Source: JAHFRG01 sp041495205
GTDB taxonomy: Bacteria; Pseudomonadota; Gammaproteobacteria; Burkholderiales; JAHFRG01
Length of the DNA stretch: 23,853 nt
Direction: 5' to 3'
NCBI GenBank assembly: GCA_041495205.1
Contig: JBGQCF010000036.1
Span: forward strand, 1-23,853
Under the pieces are notes generated by a model, which was not told the DNA's origin, did not search any database, and saw only the letters and a list, made by a program, of their open reading frames with translations. The translations under genes were made by a program, and so were the position numbers. This document shows, piece by piece, positions 1 to 6,748 of this stretch; within the stretch, counting starts at the first letter, position 1; every line of letters starts with the position of its first letter.

Positions 1-98
1 ACCTTATGTTTCCCCGGAACAGGCATTGGCCTAGCATTCGATTTGAATCTTTCCCCACACATATAATCCAAACATCTATGCATATAACTCCACGGCGG

Positions 99-127
99 TT
101 GAATGGCTTTTGCTAACAAGCGATAAT
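99..127 (+). promoter_or_regulatory. Predicted sigma70 promoter of the large oxidoreductase gene
   Basis: A -35 box TTGAAT (99-104) and a -10 box GATAAT (122-127) are separated by 17 nt. Four of six and five of six bases match the sigma70 consensus. The predicted transcript would start near 134, about 27 nt before the ATG at 161. A second perfect TATAAT at 62-67 has no convincing -35 partner. This is pattern matching only. Confidence 0.45.
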
Positions 128-160
128 GCACGCTTTTAAACGGATTCCGTCAAGCATCGC

Positions 161-3100
161 ATGACTACGCAACGCGAAACAGTGCTTAAGCTGCGTCATG
201 GACTTTCTTTTGAAGACCTTTATCTCCGGGATGGCTTGCTGCGCCTCGATGCCGCGTTTCTGAATTTTCTCGAAGAAGCCGACGCCGCGCTGCGACAACG
301 CATTGAAGTCGGGCGCACCCACCCCGCCGCGCTCGCTAAAAAAGAAGAATCGGAACTCCTGATCGCGCTGAGCCCGCACCTCGATGATTTCATCGCCGAT
401 TTGTTCGACATTCAGGAAGAAGCGGGCAAGCTTTCAGCGCGCCACCATGAGCTTGCTCCGCTTTACACTTGCAAGCGCCTGTTCGTGCAGCGCAAGGCGA
501 TGAACAAGGTAAAACCCGAAGAAGCCGCGGCAGTGGACGGCCCTGCGGTTGAGAAACAGCTTGAACAACTTTTTGGCAAACCGTTTTCAGAACTCGCCTT
601 CGCGCAGCACGTCACCGAATGGCAAAAAGATGAAGCAACAAATGCCGACATGCTGCAACTCGCACTGCTGTATGCCGCATGGGCGGCATTGACGCCGGCG
701 GGACGCGAACGCCATCGCCGTGGCGTATTGTTCAAAGCGCCATCCAAACTTAACTATATTCGACTCGTGCCGGTGGTCGCGGATGACAGCAAAGGCTACA
801 CCGCTTATTCCCTTGACGAGAAACACTTGCGCCGCCGTCAGGGTTTCGCGCTCACCGATTCCGGCACCGACTTGGTTGGCGCGCTCGATGAAGCCCATTA
901 CTGCATCTGGTGCCATGAGCAGGGCAAGGATTCCTGCTCCACCGGCCTGCGCGAAAAACCGCAAGCCGACGGCAACGCACCGTTCAAGAAAACCGTGTTC
1001 GGCGTGACGCTCGCCGGCTGCCCGCTCGAAGAAAAAATTTCCGAGTTCCACAAAGTGAAGACCCAGGGGGAGGTCATCGGGGCGCTGGCGATGATCATAG
1101 TGGACAATCCGATGGTCGCAGCCACCGGACATCGAATCTGCAACGACTGCATGAAGTCCTGCATCTACCAGAAAACAGACCCTGTCAATATTCCTCAAGC
1201 AGAGACGCGCACGCTGAAAGATGTTCTGGAGCTGCCGTGGGGCTTTGAAATTTACAGCCTGCTAAGCCGCTGGAACCCACTCGATCTGCGGCGTCCCTAT
1301 CCGAGAGCGCCGACTCATCGCCGCGTGCTTATTGCAGGCATGGGTCCTGCCGGTTTTACTCTGGCGCACCATCTGATGAACGACGGCCATATCGTGGTCG
1401 GCATAGACGGATTAAAAATCGAGCCGCTGCCCGCAGAAATTTCAGGCGTTGATGCACACGGTAAACGCGCGTTGTTCAAGCCGATCCGCGACATTGGCGA
1501 ATTATACGAATCGCTTGACGACCGTGTGATGGCTGGCTTCGGCGGCGTGGCCGAATACGGCATCACCGTGCGCTGGGACAAGAATTTCCTGAAACTTATC
1601 CGCCTGCTCCTGGAGCGCCGCAGCCAGTTCGCGATGTTTGGCGGCGTGCGCTTTGGCGGCACGCTCACGGTTGACGAGGCTTTTGCGCAAGGCTTCGATC
1701 ATATTACCCTGGCGGCAGGCGCCGGCCGCCCGACAGTGATAGACATGCCGAACGGACTTGCGCGCGGGGTGCGCACCGCATCCGATTTCCTCATGGCGCT
1801 GCAATTGACCGGCGCGGCCAAAGCGGACTCGATTGCCAACATGCAAATTCGGCTGCCGGTGGTGGTAATCGGCGGCGGGTTGACAGCAATAGACACCGCG
1901 ACTGAATCACTTGCCTATTATCCCCTGCAGGTCGAGAAATTTTTGCATCGCTACGAAACGCTTACCGCAGAGCGCGGAGTGGCAGCGGTGCGCCGCAACT
2001 GGCATCCCGAAGAACGGCATATTGCCGATGAGTTTATTGAGCACGCCCGGGCCATACGCGCCGAGCGCACAGCCGCTCAGGCCGCAGGACGCACGCCGCG
2101 TATTCTGGAATTGCTGCAAAGCTGGGGTGGCGTAACCATCGCTTACCGCAAGCGCCTGATAGACAGTCCTTCATATACCCTGAACCACGAAGAAGTGGAC
2201 AAAGCGCTGCAGGAAGGCATCCGCTTTGCCGAAGGTTTGAACCCATTGCGCGTGGAAGTGGATTCATTTGGAGCGGCGCGCACCATCCGCATGTCGGTCC
2301 GGAGCAGAGACGCAGCAGGCCAATGGAACGAAGTCAATCAAGTCGAACTTCCCGCGCACACCATTTTGATCGCGGCGGGAACACAGCCTAATACTGTTCT
2401 GGCGCGCGAGGATTCGGGGAATTTTAAACTGGACGGCCGCTATTTCCAGGCCTGTGACGAAGATGGAAATCCGGTAAAACCCGAGCATAATATTTCCAAA
2501 CCAAAGATTGCGAACGTGCTTTTGTCGAAGCGCAGTGACGGGCGCTTTATCAGCTTCTTCGGGGACCTGCATCCTTCCTATTACGGTAATGTAGTGAAAG
2601 CGATGGGCGGGGCAAAGCAAGGCTACCCGGTGGTGAGCGGCGTGCTGGAGCGCGTAAAACCGGCCAGCGGCAAAAGCGATGCAGAATTCTTTGCGCGCCT
2701 CAATCATGAACTGCGTGCCACTGTGCACAAGGTAATCCGTCTTACGCCTAGCATCGTCGAAGTCGTGGTCAAAGCGCCACAAGCTGCGCGCCGCTTCCAA
2801 CCAGGTCAGTTCTACCGGCTGCAGAATTACGAAACCAACGCGATTAAAGTGGACGGTACGCAACTCACCATGGAAGGCCTGGCGCTCACCGGCGCATGGG
2901 TGGATGCCAAGCGCGGATTGATTTCCACCATCGTCCTGGAAATGGGCGGATCAGCGGATTTATGCATGCTGCTCGAACCCGGAGAACCGGTGATTCTGAT
3001 GGGGCCGACAGGCTCACCCACTGAGATTCCTTCGGATGAGACGGTGATCCTGGCCGGCGGCGGCTTGGGCAATGCGGTGCTTTTCTCTATCGGCCAAGCG

Positions 3101-3691
3101 TTGCGCCGCGCCGGTTCCAAGGTGCTGTATTTCGCCGGCTACAAGAAAATGATAGACCGTTACAAAGCAGAGGAAATCAAAGCTGCGGCAGATATAGTGG
3201 TGTGGTGCTGTGACGAGCATCCAGGTTTTCAACCAGACCGGCCGCAGGATCGCGCTTTTGTCGGCAACATCGTACAGGGCATCACCGCCTACGCCAGAGG
3301 TGCGCTGGGCCAACAGCAGATTGCCGTGCACGACGCCGACCGCATTATCGCCATCGGCTCAGACAAGATGATGGCAGCGGTTGCCGAAGAGCGGCATGCG
3401 GTGCTCAAACCCTATCTCAAACCGCACCACTTCGCCATCGGCTCCATCAACTCGCCGATGCAATGCATGATGAAGGAAATCTGTTCGCAGTGCCTGCAGC
3501 CGCAAGTTAATCCGGAAACCGGCGCGATTACTTACGTATTCTCCTGCTTCAACCAGGACCAGCCGCTTGACCAAGTGGATTTCGAAGGGCTCTCCGCACG
3601 CCTGAACCAAAATTCGCTGCAGGAGAAACTCACTGCGTTGTGGATAGATCGCTGCCTCATACGCTTGCAGCGCCGTAAAGCCGCCGCTTAA
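161..3691 (+). CDS. Single-chain NfnAB-like flavin/Fe-S NAD(P)H oxidoreductase (GltD-like + PyrK-like fusion)
   Basis: A 1176-residue protein. Residues 1-240 are an unrecognised, mostly helical extension. Residues 245-345 resemble the N-terminal Fe-S domain of glutamate synthase small subunit: C248, C251, C259, then GCPLEEKISEF at 286-296, and C327, C330, C334. An FAD-binding GMGPAG (393-398) and a second nucleotide-binding GGGLTAID (571-578) complete a GltD/NfnB-type flavoprotein. From about 850 a PyrK/NfnA-type module follows: PGQFYRLQ (881-888, flavin), LAGGGLGNA (964-972, nucleotide) and four cysteines C1102, C1108, C1111, C1129 spaced like the PyrK [2Fe-2S] site. The family reaction would be electron transfer between NAD(P)H and ferredoxin, possibly bifurcating as in NfnAB; that is inference. 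The enzyme is cytoplasmic, with no signal or TM segment seen. The next gene encodes a ferredoxin, a plausible partner. No clear Shine-Dalgarno precedes the ATG. Databases would probably call it a pyridine nucleotide-disulfide oxidoreductase. Confidence 0.85.
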   Translation: MTTQRETVLKLRHGLSFEDLYLRDGLLRLDAAFLNFLEEADAALRQRIEVGRTHPAALAKKEESELLIALSPHLDDFIADLFDIQEEAGKLSARHHELAPLYTCKRLFVQRKAMNKVKPEEAAAVDGPAVEKQLEQLFGKPFSELAFAQHVTEWQKDEATNADMLQLALLYAAWAALTPAGRERHRRGVLFKAPSKLNYIRLVPVVADDSKGYTAYSLDEKHLRRRQGFALTDSGTDLVGALDEAHYCIWCHEQGKDSCSTGLREKPQADGNAPFKKTVFGVTLAGCPLEEKISEFHKVKTQGEVIGALAMIIVDNPMVAATGHRICNDCMKSCIYQKTDPVNIPQAETRTLKDVLELPWGFEIYSLLSRWNPLDLRRPYPRAPTHRRVLIAGMGPAGFTLAHHLMNDGHIVVGIDGLKIEPLPAEISGVDAHGKRALFKPIRDIGELYESLDDRVMAGFGGVAEYGITVRWDKNFLKLIRLLLERRSQFAMFGGVRFGGTLTVDEAFAQGFDHITLAAGAGRPTVIDMPNGLARGVRTASDFLMALQLTGAAKADSIANMQIRLPVVVIGGGLTAIDTATESLAYYPLQVEKFLHRYETLTAERGVAAVRRNWHPEERHIADEFIEHARAIRAERTAAQAAGRTPRILELLQSWGGVTIAYRKRLIDSPSYTLNHEEVDKALQEGIRFAEGLNPLRVEVDSFGAARTIRMSVRSRDAAGQWNEVNQVELPAHTILIAAGTQPNTVLAREDSGNFKLDGRYFQACDEDGNPVKPEHNISKPKIANVLLSKRSDGRFISFFGDLHPSYYGNVVKAMGGAKQGYPVVSGVLERVKPASGKSDAEFFARLNHELRATVHKVIRLTPSIVEVVVKAPQAARRFQPGQFYRLQNYETNAIKVDGTQLTMEGLALTGAWVDAKRGLISTIVLEMGGSADLCMLLEPGEPVILMGPTGSPTEIPSDETVILAGGGLGNAVLFSIGQALRRAGSKVLYFAGYKKMIDRYKAEEIKAAADIVVWCCDEHPGFQPDRPQDRAFVGNIVQGITAYARGALGQQQIAVHDADRIIAIGSDKMMAAVAEERHAVLKPYLKPHHFAIGSINSPMQCMMKEICSQCLQPQVNPETGAITYVFSCFNQDQPLDQVDFEGLSARLNQNSLQEKLTALWIDRCLIRLQRRKAAA

Positions 3692-3724
3692 TTTCCTCCT
3701 TCACCCCTTCGAATTGCGTCAGAG

Positions 3725-3730
3725 TAGAAT
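3725..3730 (+). promoter_or_regulatory. -10 box for a possibly leaderless rsxB transcript
   Basis: TAGAAT lies at 3725-3730 and the rsxB ATG begins at 3737, exactly where transcription would start. No Shine-Dalgarno is present before that ATG, so a leaderless message is plausible. The -35 region is poor, and read-through from the upstream gene, 45 nt away, is an alternative. Confidence 0.3.
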
Positions 3731-3736
3731 TGCGGC

Positions 3737-4351
3737 ATGACTGCAAATCCCGCCCTGGTTCAACAAATAGATGTGCTATTGCCGCAAACCCAGTGCGGCA
3801 AGTGCGGCTACGGCGGCTGCGAACCCTACGCCAAAGCAATTGCCTCAGGCGAAGCCGACATCAACCAATGCCCGCCTGGTGGCGGAACAGGAATTCACAA
3901 GCTCGCTGCACTGTTAAACCGCGAATTCAAGCCGCTCAATCCCCAATTCGGCGTGGAAAAGCCAATGGAAATTGCGGTCATTGACGAGCAAACCTGCATA
4001 GGCTGCACACTGTGCATCGAAGCCTGCCCGGTGGATGCGATTATCGGCGCCTCCAAGCAAATGCACACTGTGATCGTTGCCTACTGTACCGGCTGTGAAT
4101 TGTGTGTTCCACCCTGTCCGGTAGATTGCATCCATATGCGTCCCGCGGCTCAGCCGCTGTGGTCGCAGCAGGATGCCGATGCGGCTCGCGAGCGCTTCAA
4201 TTTGCGCAATTTGCGCGTACAGCGCGAACAACAGGAAAAAGAACAAAAGCTCGCGCAAAAAGCCCATGCCCCGGCACAAGACCGGAAAAAAACCGCGATC
4301 CAGGCGGCGCTGGAGCGCGCAAGAATGCACAGAATTTCCACGCAGAAATGA
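3737..4351 (+). CDS. rsxB: RnfB/RsxB-type ferredoxin, soluble orphan form
   Basis: A 204-residue iron-sulfur electron carrier. It has a (4Fe-4S) domain with C20, C23, C28 and C45 (CGKCGYGGC at 20-28) as in RnfB, then two classical 4Fe-4S ferredoxin motifs: C87, C90, C93, C97 (CIGCTLCIEACP) and C117, C120, C123, C127 (CTGCELCVPPCP). Known RnfB/RsxB proteins begin with a membrane helix; this one starts directly with a soluble sequence, so it is probably cytoplasmic. Residues 145-204 form a highly charged, Gln/Lys/Arg-rich, likely helical tail. No other rnf/rsx subunit (A, C, D, G, E) is in the window. Its stop overlaps the nth start by ATGA. The upstream oxidoreductase is a plausible redox partner (inference). 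Confidence 0.9.
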   Translation: MTANPALVQQIDVLLPQTQCGKCGYGGCEPYAKAIASGEADINQCPPGGGTGIHKLAALLNREFKPLNPQFGVEKPMEIAVIDEQTCIGCTLCIEACPVDAIIGASKQMHTVIVAYCTGCELCVPPCPVDCIHMRPAAQPLWSQQDADAARERFNLRNLRVQREQQEKEQKLAQKAHAPAQDRKKTAIQAALERARMHRISTQK

Positions 4352-4992
4352 ACGCAGCCAAGCGCCAGGAGATTTTCTCCCAGCTGAAAGCCGCCAATCC
4401 TCGCCCCGCCACCGAACTTACATACCGCAACCCCTTTGAACTGCTGGTGGCAGTGGTGCTCTCGGCTCAAGCCACCGACAAGAGCGTGAACCTCGCTACT
4501 CAAAACTTGTTTGCGGCAGCTAACACACCACAACAGATTCTCGCCTTGGGAAAAACAGGCTTGCAAAAGTACATCAAAAGCATCGGCCTCTACCGCACCA
4601 AGGCTAAAAACATACGCGCAACGTGCAAGCTGCTGCTTGAGCAGCATGGCGGCGAAGTACCGCGCACGCGTGAAGCGCTGGAAAAACTGCCGGGTGTGGG
4701 CAGAAAAACTGCGAATGTGATTCTCAACACCGCGTTTGGCGAGCCGACCATCGCAGTGGACACGCATATATTCCGGCTCGCCAACCGCACCGGGATCGCA
4801 CCCGGCAAAAACGTGCGCGAGGTCGAGGACAAGCTTATGAAATTTGTACCCGAGGAATTCCGCCGCGATGCGCACCATTGGCTGATTCTGCACGGACGTT
4901 ATGTGTGCAAGGCGCGCAAGCCCGATTGCCCGCTATGCCTGATTCGCGATTTGTGCGAATACCCTAATAAAACGGTGAGGCGTGAGGAGTAA
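4348..4992 (+). CDS. nth: Endonuclease III (DNA glycosylase/AP lyase)
   Basis: Base-excision repair enzyme that removes oxidised pyrimidines and nicks the abasic site. Its 214 residues compare with 211 in E. coli. The helix-hairpin-helix LPGVGRKTAN (114-123) contains the catalytic Lys120, AVDTHIFR (136-143) holds the catalytic Asp138, and the C-terminal [4Fe-4S] loop C187-x6-C194-x2-C197-x5-C203 is intact. The frame stays open back to about 4102, but the ATG at 4348 is chosen because it gives the family length and an ATGA overlap with rsxB, implying translational coupling. In E. coli nth is the last gene of the rsx operon, so this rsxB-nth pair is a conserved remnant of that arrangement. Confidence 0.96.
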   Translation: MNAAKRQEIFSQLKAANPRPATELTYRNPFELLVAVVLSAQATDKSVNLATQNLFAAANTPQQILALGKTGLQKYIKSIGLYRTKAKNIRATCKLLLEQHGGEVPRTREALEKLPGVGRKTANVILNTAFGEPTIAVDTHIFRLANRTGIAPGKNVREVEDKLMKFVPEEFRRDAHHWLILHGRYVCKARKPDCPLCLIRDLCEYPNKTVRREE

Positions 4993-5059
4993 ACTCTGTG
5001 TGAACTGTAAATTCATCTTGGCTGTTTTTATCCCTTACCCCTGACTTTTCACTCCTCAC
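4982..5059. repeat. 9-bp inverted repeat spanning the nth-DUF1841 gap
   Basis: GTGAGGAGT at 4982-4990 (the last codons of nth) and its exact complement ACTCCTCAC at 5051-5059 flank a 60-nt AT-richer spacer, just before the ATG at 5067. Transcribed RNA could pair there and occlude the start region of the next gene. No other function is evident. Confidence 0.35.
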
Positions 5060-5066
5060 TGATTTT

Positions 5067-5495
5067 ATGTTTAACCCATCGCGCGACGAAGCAAGGCTTT
5101 TTTTCTTTGACGCCTGGAAAAAATACCAGGAACATCAGCCGCTCACTGATCTGCAAAATCTCGCACTGGAGATTATCATCCTGCACCCTGAATATCACAA
5201 GATTCTGGATGAACCGGAGCGTTTTCTCGAGCGGGACTATCTGCCGGAAACGGGCGACGTCAATCCATTCCTGCACATGAGCATGCATCTCGCTATCGAG
5301 GAGCAGCTTTCCATCGACCAGCCGCGCGGCATTCGCGCGCTGTTTGAAGGGATTCTGCAAAAAACCGCGGACCGGCATGCGGCTTTTCACATCGTCATGG
5401 ATTGCTTAGGTGAAATGATTTGGCAGGCGCAACGGAACAACACCGCGCCCGATGAAAGAATGTATCTAGAGTGTCTCGAAAAATACTTGGCGTGA
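5067..5495 (+). CDS. DUF1841 family protein
   Basis: A 142-residue small acidic cytoplasmic protein without signal peptide or TM segment. The start MFNPSRDEAR, the central ILHPEYH and LPETGDVNPFLHMSMHL segments and the run RHAAFHIVMDCLGEMIW are typical of DUF1841, a proteobacterial family of unknown function. Conserved His residues (about 40, 69, 73) might suggest a metal or ligand site, but nothing is established. It is 74 nt downstream of nth on the same strand, possibly in the same transcription unit. No Shine-Dalgarno is obvious. Function unknown. Confidence 0.85.
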   Translation: MFNPSRDEARLFFFDAWKKYQEHQPLTDLQNLALEIIILHPEYHKILDEPERFLERDYLPETGDVNPFLHMSMHLAIEEQLSIDQPRGIRALFEGILQKTADRHAAFHIVMDCLGEMIWQAQRNNTAPDERMYLECLEKYLA

Positions 5496-5780
5496 GCCAC
5501 GGGGAACAACAAATCACCGGGGATAGTTTGTGTTGGTTTATCTCCCCTGTGAGCCGCCGAGCAGCACAGCCAAGGCACGGGGGCTGCCGCGACGCGGTCA
5601 GCGCAGCTTGGGGTGCGGGAGCGGCAGCAGTAGCGCCCCGTTTCACAGTGTGTCTTGCGGCAGCTTGCGCCCCTTCCCGCTCCACGCTGCGCGAGTCCGA
5701 GTCCGGGGCGCCTTCTTTTTGGTGACTTTTTCTTGCTCGGCCAAGAAAAAGTCACCAGCCGCCGGGCTGCCCCCGGCAAT
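5496..5780. repeat. Dispersed-repeat-like GC-rich intergenic element with perfect 16-bp palindrome
   Basis: No convincing gene lies in this stretch; open frames here look like GC-rich noise. It contains GGGGATA...TATCTCCCC (about 5519-5556) and a perfect stem of 16 bp, TGGTGACTTTTTCTTG (5720-5735) with its complement at 5742-5757 and a 6-nt loop. A second small GCCGGG/CCCGGC stem follows at about 5761-5777. From memory, GC-rich stretches ending in this kind of GGTGACTTT palindrome recur between convergent genes of many beta- and gammaproteobacteria, so a multi-copy repeat is likely; only one copy occurs here. Confidence 0.45.
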
Positions 5781-5808
5781 AAAAAAGGAGGCTCACACCT
5801 CCTTTTTT
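5781..5808. terminator. Bidirectional rho-independent terminator
   Basis: Perfect 11-bp stem AAAAAAGGAGG (5781-5791), 6-nt loop CTCACA, then CCTCCTTTTTT (5798-5808). The A-run and T-run give a U-tract on both strands. It sits between the convergent DUF1841 gene (+) and the cytochrome pair (-), as expected for a shared terminator. Confidence 0.85.
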
Positions 5809-5822
5809 GTTGGCATTCAGAA

Positions 5823-6146
5823 TCAGTACTTCACAACCAACCCGGTCTGGCTGGAGAAATACGCAGCCAAATCTTCCATGTCCTGGCTGGAAAGAACCGC
5901 GGCCATTGCCCCCATGATAGGATCCTTGCGTGCGCCGGACTTGTAATCGGAAAGGGCCTTGACGATGTAATCGGGTTGCTGTCCGGCGGTGCGGGGGAAG
6001 TCGGGCGTGGCGCTATTGCCATCCACGCCGTGACATGCCGCGCACACAGCAGACTTCTGCTTGCCAGCGGCGGCGCCATCCGCGAAAGATTGGCTTGCAG
6101 TAACCAGAAAAAAACCGGTAGTTGCAACGATAATAAGTTTATTCAT
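5823..6146 (-). CDS. Periplasmic monohaem class I cytochrome c (second of a tandem pair)
   Basis: A 107-residue small electron carrier. The N-terminal signal peptide (MNKLIIVATTGFFLVTASQS, cut near FA/DG at 22-23) directs export. The haem site CAACH is at 35-39, and Met78 in DPIMGAMA is the likely distal ligand. IVKALSDYKSGARKDP (61-76) and DMEDLAAYFSSQ (89-100) are typical of cytochrome c4/c553 halves. A GGAG ribosome site lies 8-9 nt before the ATG, and the gene follows its sister by 27 nt, so they are co-transcribed. The two proteins are similar in the helical parts and probably arose by duplication; together they resemble a dihaem c4 split in two. Confidence 0.92.
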   Translation of the reverse strand: MNKLIIVATTGFFLVTASQSFADGAAAGKQKSAVCAACHGVDGNSATPDFPRTAGQQPDYIVKALSDYKSGARKDPIMGAMAAVLSSQDMEDLAAYFSSQTGLVVKY

Positions 6147-6173
6147 TTTATTTTCTCCGTATCCTTAATGGTC

Positions 6174-6500
6174 TTATTTGCCGCCGTCCGCATAATAAGC
6201 CGCCAAATCGGCCATGTCCTGGTCGGTGAGGCTGCTCGCGACGGCCCGCATCGTCGAGTTGTTGCGTGCGCCGGATTTATAGGCTTGCAGCGCCTTGACG
6301 ATATAAGCGGCGTGCTGTCCGCCGAGCTTGGGTACGCTGTACACCTCGGGGTAAGCGGTGCGCCAATCAGGAATGCCGTGGCAGCCTGCGCACATCGAGT
6401 TTTTCATCTTTCCCTTAGTCGGGTCGCCGGCCGCGTGGGCTAAAATGGTTGTGGTCATCATCATTACGGCGCAAAAAATGAATAGACTGGTTTTTTTCAT
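6174..6500 (-). CDS. Periplasmic monohaem class I cytochrome c (first of a tandem pair)
   Basis: A 108-residue protein with signal peptide 1-24 (ending AHAAG), haem motif CAGCH at 37-41 and likely axial Met84 in NNSTMRAVAS. IVKALQAYKSGAR (67-79) matches the same segment of the downstream sister cytochrome almost exactly, as does the C-terminal DMADLAAYYA. Unlike its sister, it carries an insertion after the haem (IPDWRTAYPEVYSVPKLGG). It likely shuttles electrons in the periplasm between a respiratory complex and a terminal oxidase or reductase; the partner is not in the window. Transcription runs leftward to the terminator at 5781-5808. Confidence 0.92.
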   Translation of the reverse strand: MKKTSLFIFCAVMMMTTTILAHAAGDPTKGKMKNSMCAGCHGIPDWRTAYPEVYSVPKLGGQHAAYIVKALQAYKSGARNNSTMRAVASSLTDQDMADLAAYYADGGK

Positions 6501-6633
6501 ATTTTATTGCTCTTGAATGGAAAATAAATTGGATTGCGGAACTTTAAAGGATACCCGGCTTGTGGTCAATGGCCTGCTTTCCAGCCAGGAAGCGCATCCA
6601 TTTCCGCCGCCCGCCCGTATCATGCATCGAACC

Positions 6634-6684
6634 TCCAGGAAAGCCGCCGTCGCAACCGCGTGGGACTTAATCAGAGGGTCCCTA
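6634..6684 (+). repeat. 51-bp dispersed repeat, copy A
   Basis: This segment matches 22810-22860 at 46 of 51 positions by eye, in the same orientation. The most conserved parts are GGAAAGCCGCCGTCGCAAC and GGGACTTAATCAGAGG. Copy A ends 31 nt before the -10 box of the adenosyltransferase gene. Copy B ends 33 nt before the -10 box of ilvE. Confidence 0.85.
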
Positions 6685-6715
6685 AACCGCACTATTCAGG
6701 TTACCTCATAATGCC

Positions 6716-6743
6716 TATAATTCCTGAGAAGAAACACAGGTGA
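6716..6743 (+). promoter_or_regulatory. -10 box and Shine-Dalgarno deciding the adenosyltransferase start
   Basis: A perfect -10 hexamer TATAAT at 6716-6721 has only a weak -35 candidate 17 nt upstream (TATTCA, 6693-6698). AGGTGA at 6738-6743 lies 5 nt before the ATG at 6749. The alternative GTG at 6740 falls inside this ribosome site, so the ATG at 6749 is preferred. Confidence 0.55.
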
Positions 6744-6748
6744 GCACC

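Larger units (their letters stand above)
6501..6748. other. Divergent intergenic region, cytochrome pair / adenosyltransferase
   Basis: About 250 nt separates the divergent genes. It contains the 51-bp repeat copy and the -10 box listed separately. The left part (6501-6630) holds the upstream region of the cytochrome genes, where I see no clear sigma70 boxes. Neither strand shows the conserved elements of a cobalamin riboswitch (no B12 box such as GCCACTG), although a B12 gene follows. Confidence 0.5.

Noticed and set aside
4102..4347. N-terminal extension of endonuclease III in frame inside rsxB
   Set aside because: The extension is the rsxB sequence read in another frame; the ATG at 4348 gives the family length and ATGA coupling.
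5395..5946. Several long overlapping frames in the GC-rich block after DUF1841
   Set aside because: They overlap DUF1841, the terminator or the cytochrome gene and show low-complexity Arg/Ala/Pro composition typical of GC-rich non-coding sequence.
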